From: Microbacterium sp. KUDC0406
Lineage (GTDB): Bacteria > Actinomycetota > Actinomycetes > Actinomycetales > Microbacteriaceae
Direction: 5' to 3'
Length of the DNA: 64,000 nucleotides
Assembly (NCBI RefSeq): GCF_021582875.1
Contig: NZ_CP091138.1
Location: 248,001-312,000, forward strand
Shown: positions 22,073 through 31,175 of the stretch, one piece after another
Layout of the letters: the number at the start of each line of letters is the position of its first letter
How positions within the stretch are numbered: position 1 is the first letter of the stretch
The notes under the pieces: model-generated
What the model saw: the letters and a program-made list of their open reading frames with translations, nothing else
Databases searched by the model: none
What the model was told of the DNA's origin: nothing
Translations under genes and position numbers: made by a program

Positions 22073-24972
22073 TTGGCTGAAGGCAAGAAGCTCGTCATCG
22101 TCGAGTCCCCGACGAAGATGCGGTCTATTCAGGGGTACCTCGGCGACGGCTACGAGGTGCTCAGCTCGGTGGGTCACATCCGCGACCTCGCCGACAAGAA
22201 GGACATCCCGGCGGCCGACAAGAAGGCGTACGGCAAGTACTCGATCGACGTCGACCACGGCTTCGACCCGTACTACGTGGTCTCGGACCGCAAGACGAAG
22301 ACCGTCGCCGAGCTCAAGCGTGCCCTGAAGTCCGCCGACGAGCTCCTGCTCGCCACTGATGAGGACCGCGAGGGCGAGGCCATCGCGTGGCATCTGCTCG
22401 AGACGCTCAAGCCCAAGGTCCCCGTCAAGCGGATGGTCTTCCACGAGATCACCAAGGACGCCATCCAGGCCGCCGTCGGCAACACCCGCGAACTCGATCT
22501 CGCCCTCGTCGACGCGCAGGAGACCCGCCGCATCCTCGACCGCCTGTACGGCTGGGACGTGTCGCCGGTGCTCTGGTACAAGGTCAAGACCGGCCTGTCC
22601 GCCGGCCGGGTGCAGTCCGCCGCGACGCGCATGATCGTCGACCGGGAGCGCGAGCGCATGGCGTTCACCTCGGCCGAGTACTGGGACGTCGAGTCGCAGG
22701 CGTTCAAGACGTCGGTCCCTGAGCCTGTCGAAGGTTTCCGCGTCCGCCTGGTGCGCGTCGACGGCGGCCAGCTCGCCCGCGGCACCGACTTCGACGACAC
22801 CGGAAAGCTGAAGAAGGCCGCCGTCGTCCTCAGCGAGAAGCAGGCGGCCGAGCTCGCCGCCGCCGTGGATGCCGCAGGCCGGGCGACCGTCACCAAGGTC
22901 GAGGCCAAGCCCGGAACCCGCAGCCCGTACGCTCCGTTCACCACGTCCACCATGCAGCAGGAGGCCGGACGCAAGCTCTCGATGAGCGCGAAGCAGGCGA
23001 TGAGCGCCGCCCAGCGCCTGTACGAGAAGGGGTACATCACCTATATGCGCACCGACTCGACGGCGCTGAGCACGCAGGCTGTCCAGGCCGCGCGCAACCA
23101 GGCCGTCGCGCTGTACGGCGACGCCGCCGTGCCGCTCAAGCCGCGCGTGTACAAGTCCAAGAGCAAGAACGCGCAGGAGGCGCACGAGGCCATCCGCCCC
23201 TCCGGCGAGACCTTCCGCACTCCGGCATCCGTCTCCTCGCAGCTGGACCGCGACGAGCAGCGCCTGTACGACCTGATCTGGAAGCGCACCGTCGCCAGCC
23301 AGATGTCGGACGCGAAGTACGAGACCACCACGGTCACGCTCGAGGCCGACACTTCGACGGGGCTCAGCGCAGGTGCAATCAAACGCGTCGAGTTCACCGC
23401 CTCCGGCACCGTCTACACCTTCAAGGGGTTCCTCGAGGCCTATGAGGAGGGCCGCGACGAGAAGCGCAACGCGCAGGATGCCGCCGAGAACCAGTCCCTG
23501 CCCGCCGTCGCCGTCGGCGACGAGCTCGGCATGGGTGAGTCCGAGGCCAAGGGGCACCGCACCAGCCCGAAGCCCCGTTACACCGAGGCATCCCTCGTGA
23601 AGGCGCTCGAGGAGCACGGCATCGGCCGTCCGTCGACGTTCGCCAGCATCATCGGCACCGTCATCGATCGCGGCTACGCGACCAAGCGCGGCCAGGCGCT
23701 CGTGCCGACCTGGATGGCGTTCAGCGTGGTGCGGCTGCTCGAGCAGCATTTCGCCGATCTGATCGACTACGACTTCACGGCCGCACTCGAGGACGACCTC
23801 GACGCGATCGCCCGCGGCGAGCAGAACCGCAACGAATGGCTCAGCTCGTTCTACTTCGGCTCGGACGCGCATCAGGGACTTCGACAGGTCGTCGACAACC
23901 TCGGCGAGATCGATGCCCGCGCGCTGAACTCCACCCCGATCGCCGAGAACGTCACGCTGCGGTTCGGCAAGTACGGCCCGTACCTCGAGGTGGTCGACCC
24001 GGCGAATCCCGAGGCGAAGCCGCGCATCGTGAACGTGCCCGAGGATCTCGCGCCCGACGAGCTCACCTCAGCCAAGGCGCAGGAGCTCGTCGACGCCCCG
24101 TCGCCGGCGACCGTGTGCTGGGGGAGAACCCCGAGAACGGCAAGATCATCGTCGTCAAGGACGGCCGGTTCGGACCCTATGTACAGGAGAACGATCCGGT
24201 GACCGATGAGGCCGCGGTCGATGAGGCCACCGGCGAGGTCGTCGCCCTTCGACAGGCTCAGGAACCCCGCTCCAAAGGCAAGAAGAGCGCGAAGAAGGAC
24301 GCCGCGCCCAAGCCGCGCACCGGTTCGCTGTTCCGCTCCATGTCGGTCGACTCGATCGACCTCGAGACGGCGCTGAAGCTGCTGAGCCTTCCTCGCACCG
24401 TGGGCGTCGACCCTGAATCGGGAGACGAGATCACCGCGCAGAACGGCCGGTACGGGCCCTACCTGAAGAAGGGCGCCGACTCCCGCTCGCTCGAGAACGA
24501 GCAGCAGATCTTCGACATCACTGTGGAGCAGGCGCTGGCGATCTACGCCCAGCCGAAGTACGGAGCGGGCGCGCGTCGGGCATCCAGTGCGCTCGCCGAG
24601 TTCGAGGCCGACCCGGTCAGCGGCAAGCCGATCCGCATCCGCGACGGCCGGTTCGGCCCCTACGTGACGGACGGCGAGACGAACGTCACGATTCCGCGCG
24701 GTCAGCAGCCGACCGACATCACGTTCGAGATCGCCGTGCAGATGCTCGCCGACAAACGTGCGAAGGGACCGGCGCCCAAGCGCGGAGCGAAGAAGGCTCC
24801 CGCGAAGAAGGCTCCCGCCAAGAAGGCTCCCGCCAAGAAGGCTCCCGCCAAGAAGCCGGCGGCCAAGAAGGCACCGGCGAAGACGGATGCCGAGAAGGCG
24901 GCGGCCCGCTCGGCAGCGGCGAAGAAGGCGGCGGCGACGCGCGCCGCGAACGCGGCGAAGAAGAACTCGTGA
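22073..24972 (+). CDS. topA: DNA topoisomerase I, frameshifted near 24100, with repeat-derived insertions
   Basis: It relaxes negative supercoils. TTG 22073 follows AAAGGA and gives MAEGKKLVIVESPTKMRSIQ (Toprim). The active Tyr lies near residue 323 in GYITYMRTDST, and C-terminal FGPYV repeats (GRFGPYV, GRYGPYL) end in a Lys-Ala-Pro-rich tail. The frame breaks at about 24100: inserting one G restores VDAPVAGDRVLGENPENGK. Family C elements sit in the coding sequence at 22714 (residues VPEPVEG), 24245 (LRQAQEPR) and perhaps 23350 (STGLSAGAIK). As topA is essential, the frameshift is probably a sequence error. tmk overlaps its stop. Confidence 0.9.
22714..22735 (-). repeat. Family C repeat inside topA (inverted)
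   Basis: GGTCCCTGAGCCTGTCGAAG, the reverse complement of the intergenic copy at 16622, encodes VPEPVEG between QAFKTS and FRVRLVRVD. Confidence 0.75.
23350..23375 (+). repeat. Possible diverged family C repeat inside topA
   Basis: CACTTCGACGGGGCTCAGCG resembles family C with an altered 3' half. It encodes STGLSAGAIK, an extra loop between LEADT and RVEFTASG. The match is weaker than at the other sites. Confidence 0.4.
24245..24266 (+). repeat. Family C repeat inside topA (direct)
   Basis: CCCTTCGACAGGCTCAGG followed by AACC, encoding LRQAQEP in a linker between the FGPYV repeats. It differs by one base from the intergenic copy. Confidence 0.75.
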
Positions 24973-25589
24973 CCTCAGGGCTGTGGATCACGTTCGAGGG
25001 CGGTGACGGCTCGGGAAAGACCACGCAGTCCGAGCTGCTCTCGACCTGGCTCGGCTCGGGCGGGCGCAGTGTGCTGCACACCCGTGAGCCGGGCGGTTCC
25101 GAGGTGGGTCGGTTGATCCGCGACATCGTGCTGCACCATCGCGGAGACATCGCCCCGCGTGCTGAGGCGCTGCTGTACGCGGCCGACCGCGCGCACCACG
25201 TGGCGACGGTCGTCCGGCCGGCGCTGGCACGTGGCGAGGTCGTCATCCAGGACCGGTATCTCGACTCGTCCGTCGCGTACCAGGGAGCGGGCCGCGTTCT
25301 CGACGGCGCCGAGGTGCGCGACCTGTCGCTGTGGGCGACCGAGGGAGCGCTGCCCGATCTGACGGTGCTGCTCGACCTCGATCCGGCGGCGGCCCGCCTG
25401 CGTCTTGACGCCGACGACAAGCCTTTCGACCGCCTGGAGGCCGAGAAGGAGGAGTTCCACATCCGTGTGCGCGAGGCGTATCTCGCACTGGCGGATGCGG
25501 AGCCCGAGCGCTTCCTCGTCGTCGACGCGGCGCTTCCCGCGCACGAGATCGCCGCGCAGATCCGCGTCCGCGTAGATCCCCTGCTCTGA
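24969..25589 (+). CDS. tmk: Thymidylate kinase
   Basis: A 206-aa dTMP kinase. P-loop FEGGDGSGKTTQ (residues 8-19), the TREPGGSEVGRLIRD motif, and the DRYLDSSVAYQG segment are all present. GTG 24969 overlaps the topA stop as GTGA. topA-tmk-holB is a conserved actinobacterial replication cluster. Its stop codon lies in a sequence repeated at 25966-25987 after the family A arrays. Confidence 0.95.
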   Translation: MTSGLWITFEGGDGSGKTTQSELLSTWLGSGGRSVLHTREPGGSEVGRLIRDIVLHHRGDIAPRAEALLYAADRAHHVATVVRPALARGEVVIQDRYLDSSVAYQGAGRVLDGAEVRDLSLWATEGALPDLTVLLDLDPAAARLRLDADDKPFDRLEAEKEEFHIRVREAYLALADAEPERFLVVDAALPAHEIAAQIRVRVDPLL

Positions 25590-25987
25590 CCAGCGGGCGT
25601 CGCCCCGTCTCCCTACGCGCTGCTGTTCTCTGCTCGCGCGGCAGTTCTCGGCATCCGATCTGGGTCGCGCTACTGTTCTTTGCTCGTGCGGCGCGTATTC
25701 GCGTGGCTTGAGCGAGATTGTGTAGCGGGAGCGAGATGGTGTAACGCGAGCCGGATCGTGTGGCGCGACGGTGCGGCGGATGCCTTGTGCGGGTCGCCCG
25801 TCAGTTCGCGCTGCTGTTCTCTGCTCGCGCTGCGGTTCTCGGCATCCGATCTGGGTCGCGCTACTGGTTTTGGCTCGCGCGGCGCGTATTCGCGCAGCGC
25901 GGGCGGGAATGTGTAGCGCGACGGCGCCGCGCCCGCGCCTGCGCCCGCCGAGGGGCGCAGCGCCGCTGCTCTGACAGGCGGGCGTCG
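25581..25987. repeat. Family A double array between flanking duplications
   Basis: The tmk-holB gap (420 bp) holds two ~115-bp copies (about 25616-25728 and 25807-25922) of the same unit, each with CTGCTGTTCTCTGCTCGCG, GGCATCCGATCTGGGTCGCG and the GGCGCGTATTCGCG core with inverted arms. Outside both lies a duplicated 22-bp sequence, CTGCTCTGAC then (C/G)GCGGGCGTCG, at 25581-25602 (containing the tmk stop) and 25966-25987. No gene is supported here. Confidence 0.8.
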
Positions 25988-26011
25988 TACCCTCCGATTA
26001 GGCTGGAGATC

Positions 26012-27169
26012 ATGACCGCCACCGCGACCGCCCCGTTCCCGTGGACGGACGTCTGGGGACAGGATGGCGCGGTGGAGACGCTGCGTCAGGCGTCATCCGA
26101 TCCCGCGGCGCTCTCGCACGCCTGGCTGATCACGGGCCCACCCGGATCGGGGCGCTCCACACTCGCGTACGCCTTCGCCGCAGCGCTCATCGCCGACACC
26201 CCCGACGACGAGAACACCATGCGTCAAGTGCTCGCCGGCACGCATCCGGACGTCACCGTGCTGCGCACCGAGAAGGTGCTCATCACGATCAGGGAGGCGC
26301 GCGACCTCGTCGCCCGCTCGTACTTCGCCCCCTCCGCCGGCCGCTACCGCGTGATCGTCGTGGAGGATGCCGACCGTATGGTCGAGCGCACCTCGAATGT
26401 GCTGCTGAAGGCGCTCGAAGAGCCGCCGGAGCAGACGGTGTGGATCCTCTGCGCGCCCAGCGAGGCCGACCTGCTGCCCACCATCCGGTCCCGAGTCCGG
26501 GCACTGCGCCTGCGCGAGCCCGACGCCGCCGATGTCGCGCATCTGATCGCGGCGCGCACCGGCGTCTCAGAGCAGATCGCCGAGCAGGCGGCGCGGCACG
26601 CGCAGCGTCACATCGGCATGGCGCAGCGGCTCGCCACCGACGAAGCCGCTCGGCAGCGGCGCGACGAGACCCTGCGGGCCGTCCTCGGAGTGCGCGGGGT
26701 CCGCGACGCGGTCGATGTCGCCGGTCGAGTCATCCAGGCCGCGACCGACGACGCGAAGGCGCTCACCGCCGAGCGCGACGCCACCGAGCGCGCAGCCCTG
26801 CTGCGCACGGTCGGAATCGCCGAGGGACAGGCCGTGCCCCCTGCGCTGCGCACCCAGATCTCCGCCCTGGAGGACGACCAGAAGAAGCGTGCGACCCGCA
26901 GCCTGCGAGACGGCATCGACAGAGTGCTCACCGATCTGCAGTCGATGTTCCGCGATGTCGTGATGCTGCAGTACGGCCGTGGCGACGACCTGATCAACCG
27001 CGAGCTCGAGGCCGAACTGCGCGGCCTCGCCGAGTCCTGGCCGATCGAGCGCACCCTGACCGTACTCGATCAGCTCGCCGACACCCGCGAGTCGCTGGAG
27101 CGCAACGTCGCCCCGCTGCTCGCCCTGGAGAGCCTTCTCATGACCGTCACGAGCGGAAGGACACCGTGA
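26012..27169 (+). CDS. holB: DNA polymerase III delta' subunit
   Basis: A 385-aa clamp-loader subunit. ATG 26012 gives MTATATAPFPWTDVWGQDGAV. The AAA+ fold shows WLITGPPGSGRSTLAYAFA (a P-loop with Arg in place of Lys), then KVLITIREARDLV, IVVEDADRMVERTSNVLLKALEEPPE and a degenerate sensor region. The C-terminal third is helical. It works with DnaX and HolA to load the sliding clamp. The long frame upstream of the chosen start runs through the repeat array and is not coding. Confidence 0.92.
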   Translation: MTATATAPFPWTDVWGQDGAVETLRQASSDPAALSHAWLITGPPGSGRSTLAYAFAAALIADTPDDENTMRQVLAGTHPDVTVLRTEKVLITIREARDLVARSYFAPSAGRYRVIVVEDADRMVERTSNVLLKALEEPPEQTVWILCAPSEADLLPTIRSRVRALRLREPDAADVAHLIAARTGVSEQIAEQAARHAQRHIGMAQRLATDEAARQRRDETLRAVLGVRGVRDAVDVAGRVIQAATDDAKALTAERDATERAALLRTVGIAEGQAVPPALRTQISALEDDQKKRATRSLRDGIDRVLTDLQSMFRDVVMLQYGRGDDLINRELEAELRGLAESWPIERTLTVLDQLADTRESLERNVAPLLALESLLMTVTSGRTP

Positions 27170-28719
27170 ACGACCGAACGACCTCCCGGCTGCGCCGGAT
27201 CGCCGCCGTCGTCGCCGGTGGCGTCGCCGCGGCGCTCGTGCTGAGCGGATGCCTGTACTCGATGATCCCCGCCGAGCCGTCGCCGGCCGCCTCGAAGGCC
27301 CCCGACACCTCGGGGGTCGCCGACGACCTGCTGCCGTTCTACGGTCAGGCGATCGATTGGACCGGCTGCGGTCCGTCGTTCGACTGCGCCGATGTGAAGG
27401 CGCCGCTGGACTGGGAGAACCCGGGTGCGGGCGAGATCGAGCTGGCGATCGCGCGGCATCGCGCGGACGGCACCGCGAAGGGGTCGCTGCTGGTGAATCC
27501 CGGTGGACCAGGCGCGAGCGGGAAGGGCTTCGTGCGGGACAGCCTCGACTACGCCGTCGGCCCCGACCTCATCGAGTCCTTCGACGTCATCGGCTTCGAT
27601 CCCCGCGGAGTCGGTGAGTCGACCGCGGTGAAGTGCTACGACGCCGATGAGATGGACGAGTACCTCTACGGCATCCCGAAGTCGGAGCGCAACACCCCCG
27701 CCTGGGAGGCGGAGCTGAACGTTCGCAACAAGAGGTTCGGCGCTGCGTGCGACGAGAACTCCGACGGGATCCTGCCGTTCATCACGACCGTGAACTCGGC
27801 CCGCGACATGGACCTGCTCCGAGCCGTGCTGGGCGACACGGAGCTGAACTACCTGGGCTACTCCTACGGCACGTTCCTCGGCGCGACCTACGCGAAGCTC
27901 TATCCCGAGCGGGCCACGCACCTCGTGCTCGACGGCGCCATCGATCCCTCCGTGCCGGGCTTCGACGTCGGCACCACCCAGGCCCTGGGCTTCGAGTCCG
28001 CGCTGACCGCCTACCTCGAGAACTGCGTCTCGAGCCGGGGCTGTCCGTTCAACGGCACCGTCGACGAGGCGCGAGCCGACCTGTCGGCGCTGCTCGCCAC
28101 CGTCGACCGCAATCCCCTCGAGGGCGGCGACGGCCGGCTGATGGGCGCCGACACGATGCTCACCGGCATCATCCAGGCGCTCTACTCGCAGGACTACTGG
28201 GACTACCTCAGCCAGGCACTGACCGCCGCGCTGCAGGGCGACCCGACACCGCTGTTCTTCCTCGCCGACAGCTACAACGGCCGCGAAGAGGACGGCACCT
28301 ACACCGACAACCAGACCGAGGCGTTCTCGGCGTACAACTGCATGGACTACCCGGTCGACACCGATCCCGCCGACGAGAAGGCGGCACGGGAGAAGGTCGA
28401 GAAGGGTGCTCCGACGCTCGCGCCGTACTGGAACGCGCCCGACCCCTGTCTGCAGTGGCCGCATCCGGCCACCGGCACCCGCGAGAAGATCACCGCACCG
28501 GGCTCGGGGCCGATCCTGGTGGTCGGCACGACCAACGACCCCGCCACGCCGTACGAGTGGTCCGAGTCGCTCGCCGATCAGCTCGAGAACGGTGTGCTGA
28601 TCACGCGCGTGGGGGAGGGACACACGGGTTACAACAAGGGCAACACCTGCGTCGACAACGCCGTCGACGCGTTCTTCCTCGACAGCAGCGTGCCGCAGGA
28701 CGGCCTGCGCTGCGAGTGA
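27166..28719 (+). CDS. Secreted alpha/beta-hydrolase lipoprotein (SlpD/Tap-like peptidase)
   Basis: A 517-aa protein starting at GTG 27166 (GTGA overlap with holB). A lipoprotein signal ends in VLSGC (lipid Cys about residue 29). The hydrolase has the oxyanion loop NPGGPGASG, nucleophile Ser near 232 in GYSYGTFLG, and a C-terminal TAP-like domain with DPATPYEW and GEGHTGYN (catalytic Asp and His). Streptomyces homologues are tripeptidyl aminopeptidases; the exact substrate here is not known. It acts on the outer face of the membrane. Confidence 0.88.
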   Translation: MNDRTTSRLRRIAAVVAGGVAAALVLSGCLYSMIPAEPSPAASKAPDTSGVADDLLPFYGQAIDWTGCGPSFDCADVKAPLDWENPGAGEIELAIARHRADGTAKGSLLVNPGGPGASGKGFVRDSLDYAVGPDLIESFDVIGFDPRGVGESTAVKCYDADEMDEYLYGIPKSERNTPAWEAELNVRNKRFGAACDENSDGILPFITTVNSARDMDLLRAVLGDTELNYLGYSYGTFLGATYAKLYPERATHLVLDGAIDPSVPGFDVGTTQALGFESALTAYLENCVSSRGCPFNGTVDEARADLSALLATVDRNPLEGGDGRLMGADTMLTGIIQALYSQDYWDYLSQALTAALQGDPTPLFFLADSYNGREEDGTYTDNQTEAFSAYNCMDYPVDTDPADEKAAREKVEKGAPTLAPYWNAPDPCLQWPHPATGTREKITAPGSGPILVVGTTNDPATPYEWSESLADQLENGVLITRVGEGHTGYNKGNTCVDNAVDAFFLDSSVPQDGLRCE

Positions 28720-28791
28720 CAGGCGGCTCGGTTTCGCTGCACCGCCCATGACAGGGTAAGATCGTTGATCGTGCCGCAGTTCGCTGCGCAC

Positions 28792-28866
28792 GCCACCTTA
28801 GCTCAGGGGTAGAGCAGTTCCCTCGTAAAGAACAGGTCGTCAGTTCAAATCTGACAGGTGGCTCCA
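28792..28866 (+). tRNA. tRNA-Thr(CGT)
   Basis: Acceptor GCCACCT/AGGTGGC, D-arm GCTCAGGGGTAGAGC, anticodon loop CTCGTAA (anticodon CGT, reading ACG), T-arm GTCAGTTCAAATCTGAC, and an encoded CCA at 28864-28866. The anticodon stem GTTCC/AGAAC has a C-A mismatch at 31-39. A TAAGAT -10-like box lies at 28757-28762. Confidence 0.93.
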
Positions 28867-28870
28867 GAGA

Positions 28871-28900
28871 AGGCCCGGGATGCAGCATCCCGGGCCTTTC
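28871..28900 (+). terminator. Terminator of tRNA-Thr
   Basis: AGGCCCGGGATG / CATCCCGGGCCT with a 3-nt loop, followed by TTCCC, directly after the tRNA. Confidence 0.8.
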
Positions 28901-28936
28901 CCATGCCGGGATGCACCCACGGCGTAGGCTCGGTCC

Positions 28937-29515
28937 ATGGCCAGAGCACTTCTCATCGTCGACGTGCAGAACGACTTCACCGAGGGCGGGGCGCTCGCCG
29001 TCGAGGGCGGTGACGCCGTGGCATCCGGCGTCTCGCGCCTGCTCGCCGAACACGCCGGTGACTACGACGTGATCGTCGCCTCGAGGGACTGGCACGACGC
29101 CGAGGGTGACAACGGCGGGCACTTCGCCACCGAGCCCGACTACGTCGACACGTGGCCGGTGCACTGCGTCGCCGAGACGGAGGGCGCCGCCTACGACCCG
29201 CTGCTGACCACCACGGCGATCACGCACCACGTGCGCAAGGGTCAGGGGCGACCGGCGTACTCGATGTTCGAGGGCATCGCCGACGACGGTGCCACGGTCG
29301 CCGAGATCCTCACCGCGCACGGCATCGTCGAAGCCGACGTCGCCGGCATCGCGACGGATCACTGCGTGCGGGCATCCGCCCTCGATGCCATCGCGCACGG
29401 CGTGCACGTGCGCATACTCACCGACCTCGTCGCCGGGGTCGCTGAGGATCCCAGTGCCGCGGCGCTCGCCGAACTCGCGCACGCCGGCGCGGCACTCGCC
29501 GAGGGCGGCGCGTGA
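28937..29515 (+). CDS. pncA: Isochorismatase-family nicotinamidase
   Basis: A 192-aa cytosolic hydrolase. ALLIVDVQNDFTEGG carries the catalytic Asp (residue 9-10); the metal site includes SRDWHDAEGDNGGHF (Asp/His/His) and the Lys is in HVRKGQG. The nucleophile Cys is in GIATDHCVRASALDA. This fits nicotinamidase/pyrazinamidase, which recycles nicotinamide to nicotinic acid for NAD, better than isochorismatase. It overlaps the next gene as GTGA. Confidence 0.87.
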   Translation: MARALLIVDVQNDFTEGGALAVEGGDAVASGVSRLLAEHAGDYDVIVASRDWHDAEGDNGGHFATEPDYVDTWPVHCVAETEGAAYDPLLTTTAITHHVRKGQGRPAYSMFEGIADDGATVAEILTAHGIVEADVAGIATDHCVRASALDAIAHGVHVRILTDLVAGVAEDPSAAALAELAHAGAALAEGGA

Positions 29516-30039
29516 CCTCGCGCTGCGCGCTGCTCCTGCGCGCGGTCAACGTCGGCGGCAGGAACCGGGTGCCGATGGCGGAGCTGCGCAGCCTGCTCGC
29601 CGACCGGCTCGGTCTGCAGAACGTGAAGACCTACATCGCGAGCGGGAACGTCCTCTGCGATCTGCCCGCCGATCGCGAGGCGGTGCGCGCTCTGATCGCC
29701 GCGGAGTTCGAGGTGGACACGCCCGTGGTGCAGCGCAGCCATGATGAGCTCGTGGCGGCGCTGGCGGGGAACCCGTTCCCGGATGCCGCGGCCGACAGGA
29801 TGCTGCACGCGATGTTCCTGGACGGCTCCGCCGCACCGGGAGCGGTGGACGCGCTGACGCCCCGACTGCAGCCCTGGGAGCGGATGGCCCTCGTCGGGCA
29901 GGAACTCTGGATCGACTACGGTGCGGGCGGCGTGCAGTCCACCAGGCTCACGCCGGCCGCGCTCGATCGTGCTCTCGGCGTGGCGGGCACCGCGCGGAAT
30001 CTGCGCACGGTGCGCACGCTGGCCGACCTGACCGCCTGA
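29512..30039 (+). CDS. DUF1697 family protein
   Basis: A 175-aa protein beginning CALLLRAVNVGGRNRVPMAELRSLL, then KTYIASGNVLCD, the DUF1697 signature; the C-terminus has MERTLGVAGTARNL-like DRALGVAGTARNLRTVRTLADL. GTG 29512 overlaps the pncA stop. These proteins are widespread in actinobacteria, and their function is not established. Confidence 0.85.
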   Translation: MTSRCALLLRAVNVGGRNRVPMAELRSLLADRLGLQNVKTYIASGNVLCDLPADREAVRALIAAEFEVDTPVVQRSHDELVAALAGNPFPDAAADRMLHAMFLDGSAAPGAVDALTPRLQPWERMALVGQELWIDYGAGGVQSTRLTPAALDRALGVAGTARNLRTVRTLADLTA

Positions 30040-30047
30040 ACGCGGGG

Positions 30048-30512
30048 TCAGGCCGCCGCGAGCCTTGCCTTCTCGCGCGCGTTCACCGCGGCGAACAGGC
30101 GGTTGCGCTTGGTGTTCTGGAAGGCGGCACAGCGCCAGCGGTCGCCCTCACGCACAAGCACATAGGTCTGCACCTTGTCGTGTCGGACAGCGCGGTCGTG
30201 ACGGACAGTGCGGTCGTGACGGATGCGGCGCGCCTTGCCTATCCCGCCGTCAGTGACGACCACGGCGACATCCTCTCCGAGCATCCGCACGTCGAGGACG
30301 GACATCGACATGCGGCTGCCGCGCTGCCAGCGCTCGAAGACCGGCACGTGATCGGCGCGGATCTCCCCGCGCCCGCTGCTGATCAGCCCGGCGAAGATCA
30401 CGTAGCTGGCGTCCTCGGTGAACTCCGCAGCATAGGCGTCGGCGTCGCCGGCGTCCCAGGCGGCACGGATGTTGTCGAGCGTCTCATCGATGCCCTGGGG
30501 GTACTCGTTCAT
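30048..30512 (-). CDS. SnoaL-like (SgcJ/EcaC family) protein with an internal repeat
   Basis: A 154-aa NTF2-fold protein: ETLDNIRAAWDAGDADAYAAEF, SYVIFAG, then WRCAAFQNTKRNRL. Between the beta strands an unusual RHDRTVRHDRAVRHDK stretch is encoded by an 18-bp tandem duplication at about 30180-30228. ATG 30512 is chosen because the upstream frame runs into the operator. It is divergent from a PadR regulator that shares an 80-bp spacer. The function is unknown; such proteins are often oxidoreductase-like or ligand-binding. Confidence 0.8.
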   Translation of the reverse strand: MNEYPQGIDETLDNIRAAWDAGDADAYAAEFTEDASYVIFAGLISSGRGEIRADHVPVFERWQRGSRMSMSVLDVRMLGEDVAVVVTDGGIGKARRIRHDRTVRHDRAVRHDKVQTYVLVREGDRWRCAAFQNTKRNRLFAAVNAREKARLAAA

Positions 30513-30523
30513 GTCATCTCCTC

Positions 30524-30542
30524 TTAATGCAGATTGCAATAA
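30524..30542. promoter_or_regulatory. PadR-type operator in the divergent spacer
   Basis: TTAATGCA GAT TGCAATAA is a palindrome with one mismatch per arm in a locally AT-rich stretch between the SnoaL-like gene and the PadR gene. PadR proteins bind such ATGCn3-5GCAT-like sites. Confidence 0.6.
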
Positions 30543-30592
30543 GAAAATCGTGCAGGATGCGCTAAGTTGTGTCAAGCCCTAGACTCGCAGGC

Positions 30593-31175
30593 GTGACCGA
30601 GCAGAATCGCCCGCTGACCCGCGCCGAGCGCGACCTGCCGGCGTTGACCGTGCTCGCTCTGCTCACGGTCGGGCCGCGGCACCCCTACGACATCCACCGC
30701 TTCGTCGTCGAGACCCGTAAGGACTTCGTCACCGGCGCTCCGCGCAGCATCTACCACGCCGTGCAGCGGCTCGAGGCTGCTCATCTCATCGAGCCGATCG
30801 GTTCGGAGCAGGCCGGGGGCCGCCCGGAGCGCACCGTGTTCGCGCTCACCGAGGCAGGTCGCGCGGAGGCGCGCAGACGGGTGTTCGCCCTGCTGTCGAC
30901 GCCGCAGGCGGATCGCACGGTGACTGTCGCTGCGCTGTCGTTCCTGGGCATTCTCGCTCGGGACGACGCCGTGGTCGCCCTGCACGCCCGCGTCGCCGCG
31001 TTGGATGCCGCCATCGCTCTGGCGGCATCTGATCTCGCCGGCGGCGGCCGATGTCCCGCCGATCCTGCTCATCGAGGCGGAGTACGACCGGCATCAGCTC
31101 GCCGCCGAGCGCGAGTGGTTCGCCGGCATCGCCGAGCGCCTGGATTCCGGTGAGCTCGGCTGGCTGCCGTCGTGA
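30593..31175 (+). CDS. PadR-family transcriptional regulator, frameshifted near 31045
   Basis: The N-terminal winged helix (LPALTVLALLTVGPRHPYDIH, then GAPRSIYHAVQRLEAAHLIEP and TEAGRAEARR) is intact. After about 31040 the expected C-terminus (ADVPPILLIEAEYDRHQLAA, ending GELGWLPS) continues in another frame to TGA 31173-31175, consistent with one extra G in GCCGGCGGCGG. With that end it overlaps the next start as GTGA. It likely represses the divergent SnoaL-like gene through the palindrome between them. Confidence 0.8.

Noticed and set aside
22010..23872. 620-codon open frame antisense to topA
   Set aside because: Mirror of topA with no domain.
23868..23890. Another family C copy in topA (AGGGACTTCGACAGG)
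   Set aside because: Encodes QGLRQVVDNLGEID, which is ordinary TopA sequence; the match is short and probably chance.
25760..26011. Extended N-terminus of holB
   Set aside because: The open frame upstream of ATG 26012 runs through the repeat arrays; the family starts at the chosen ATG.
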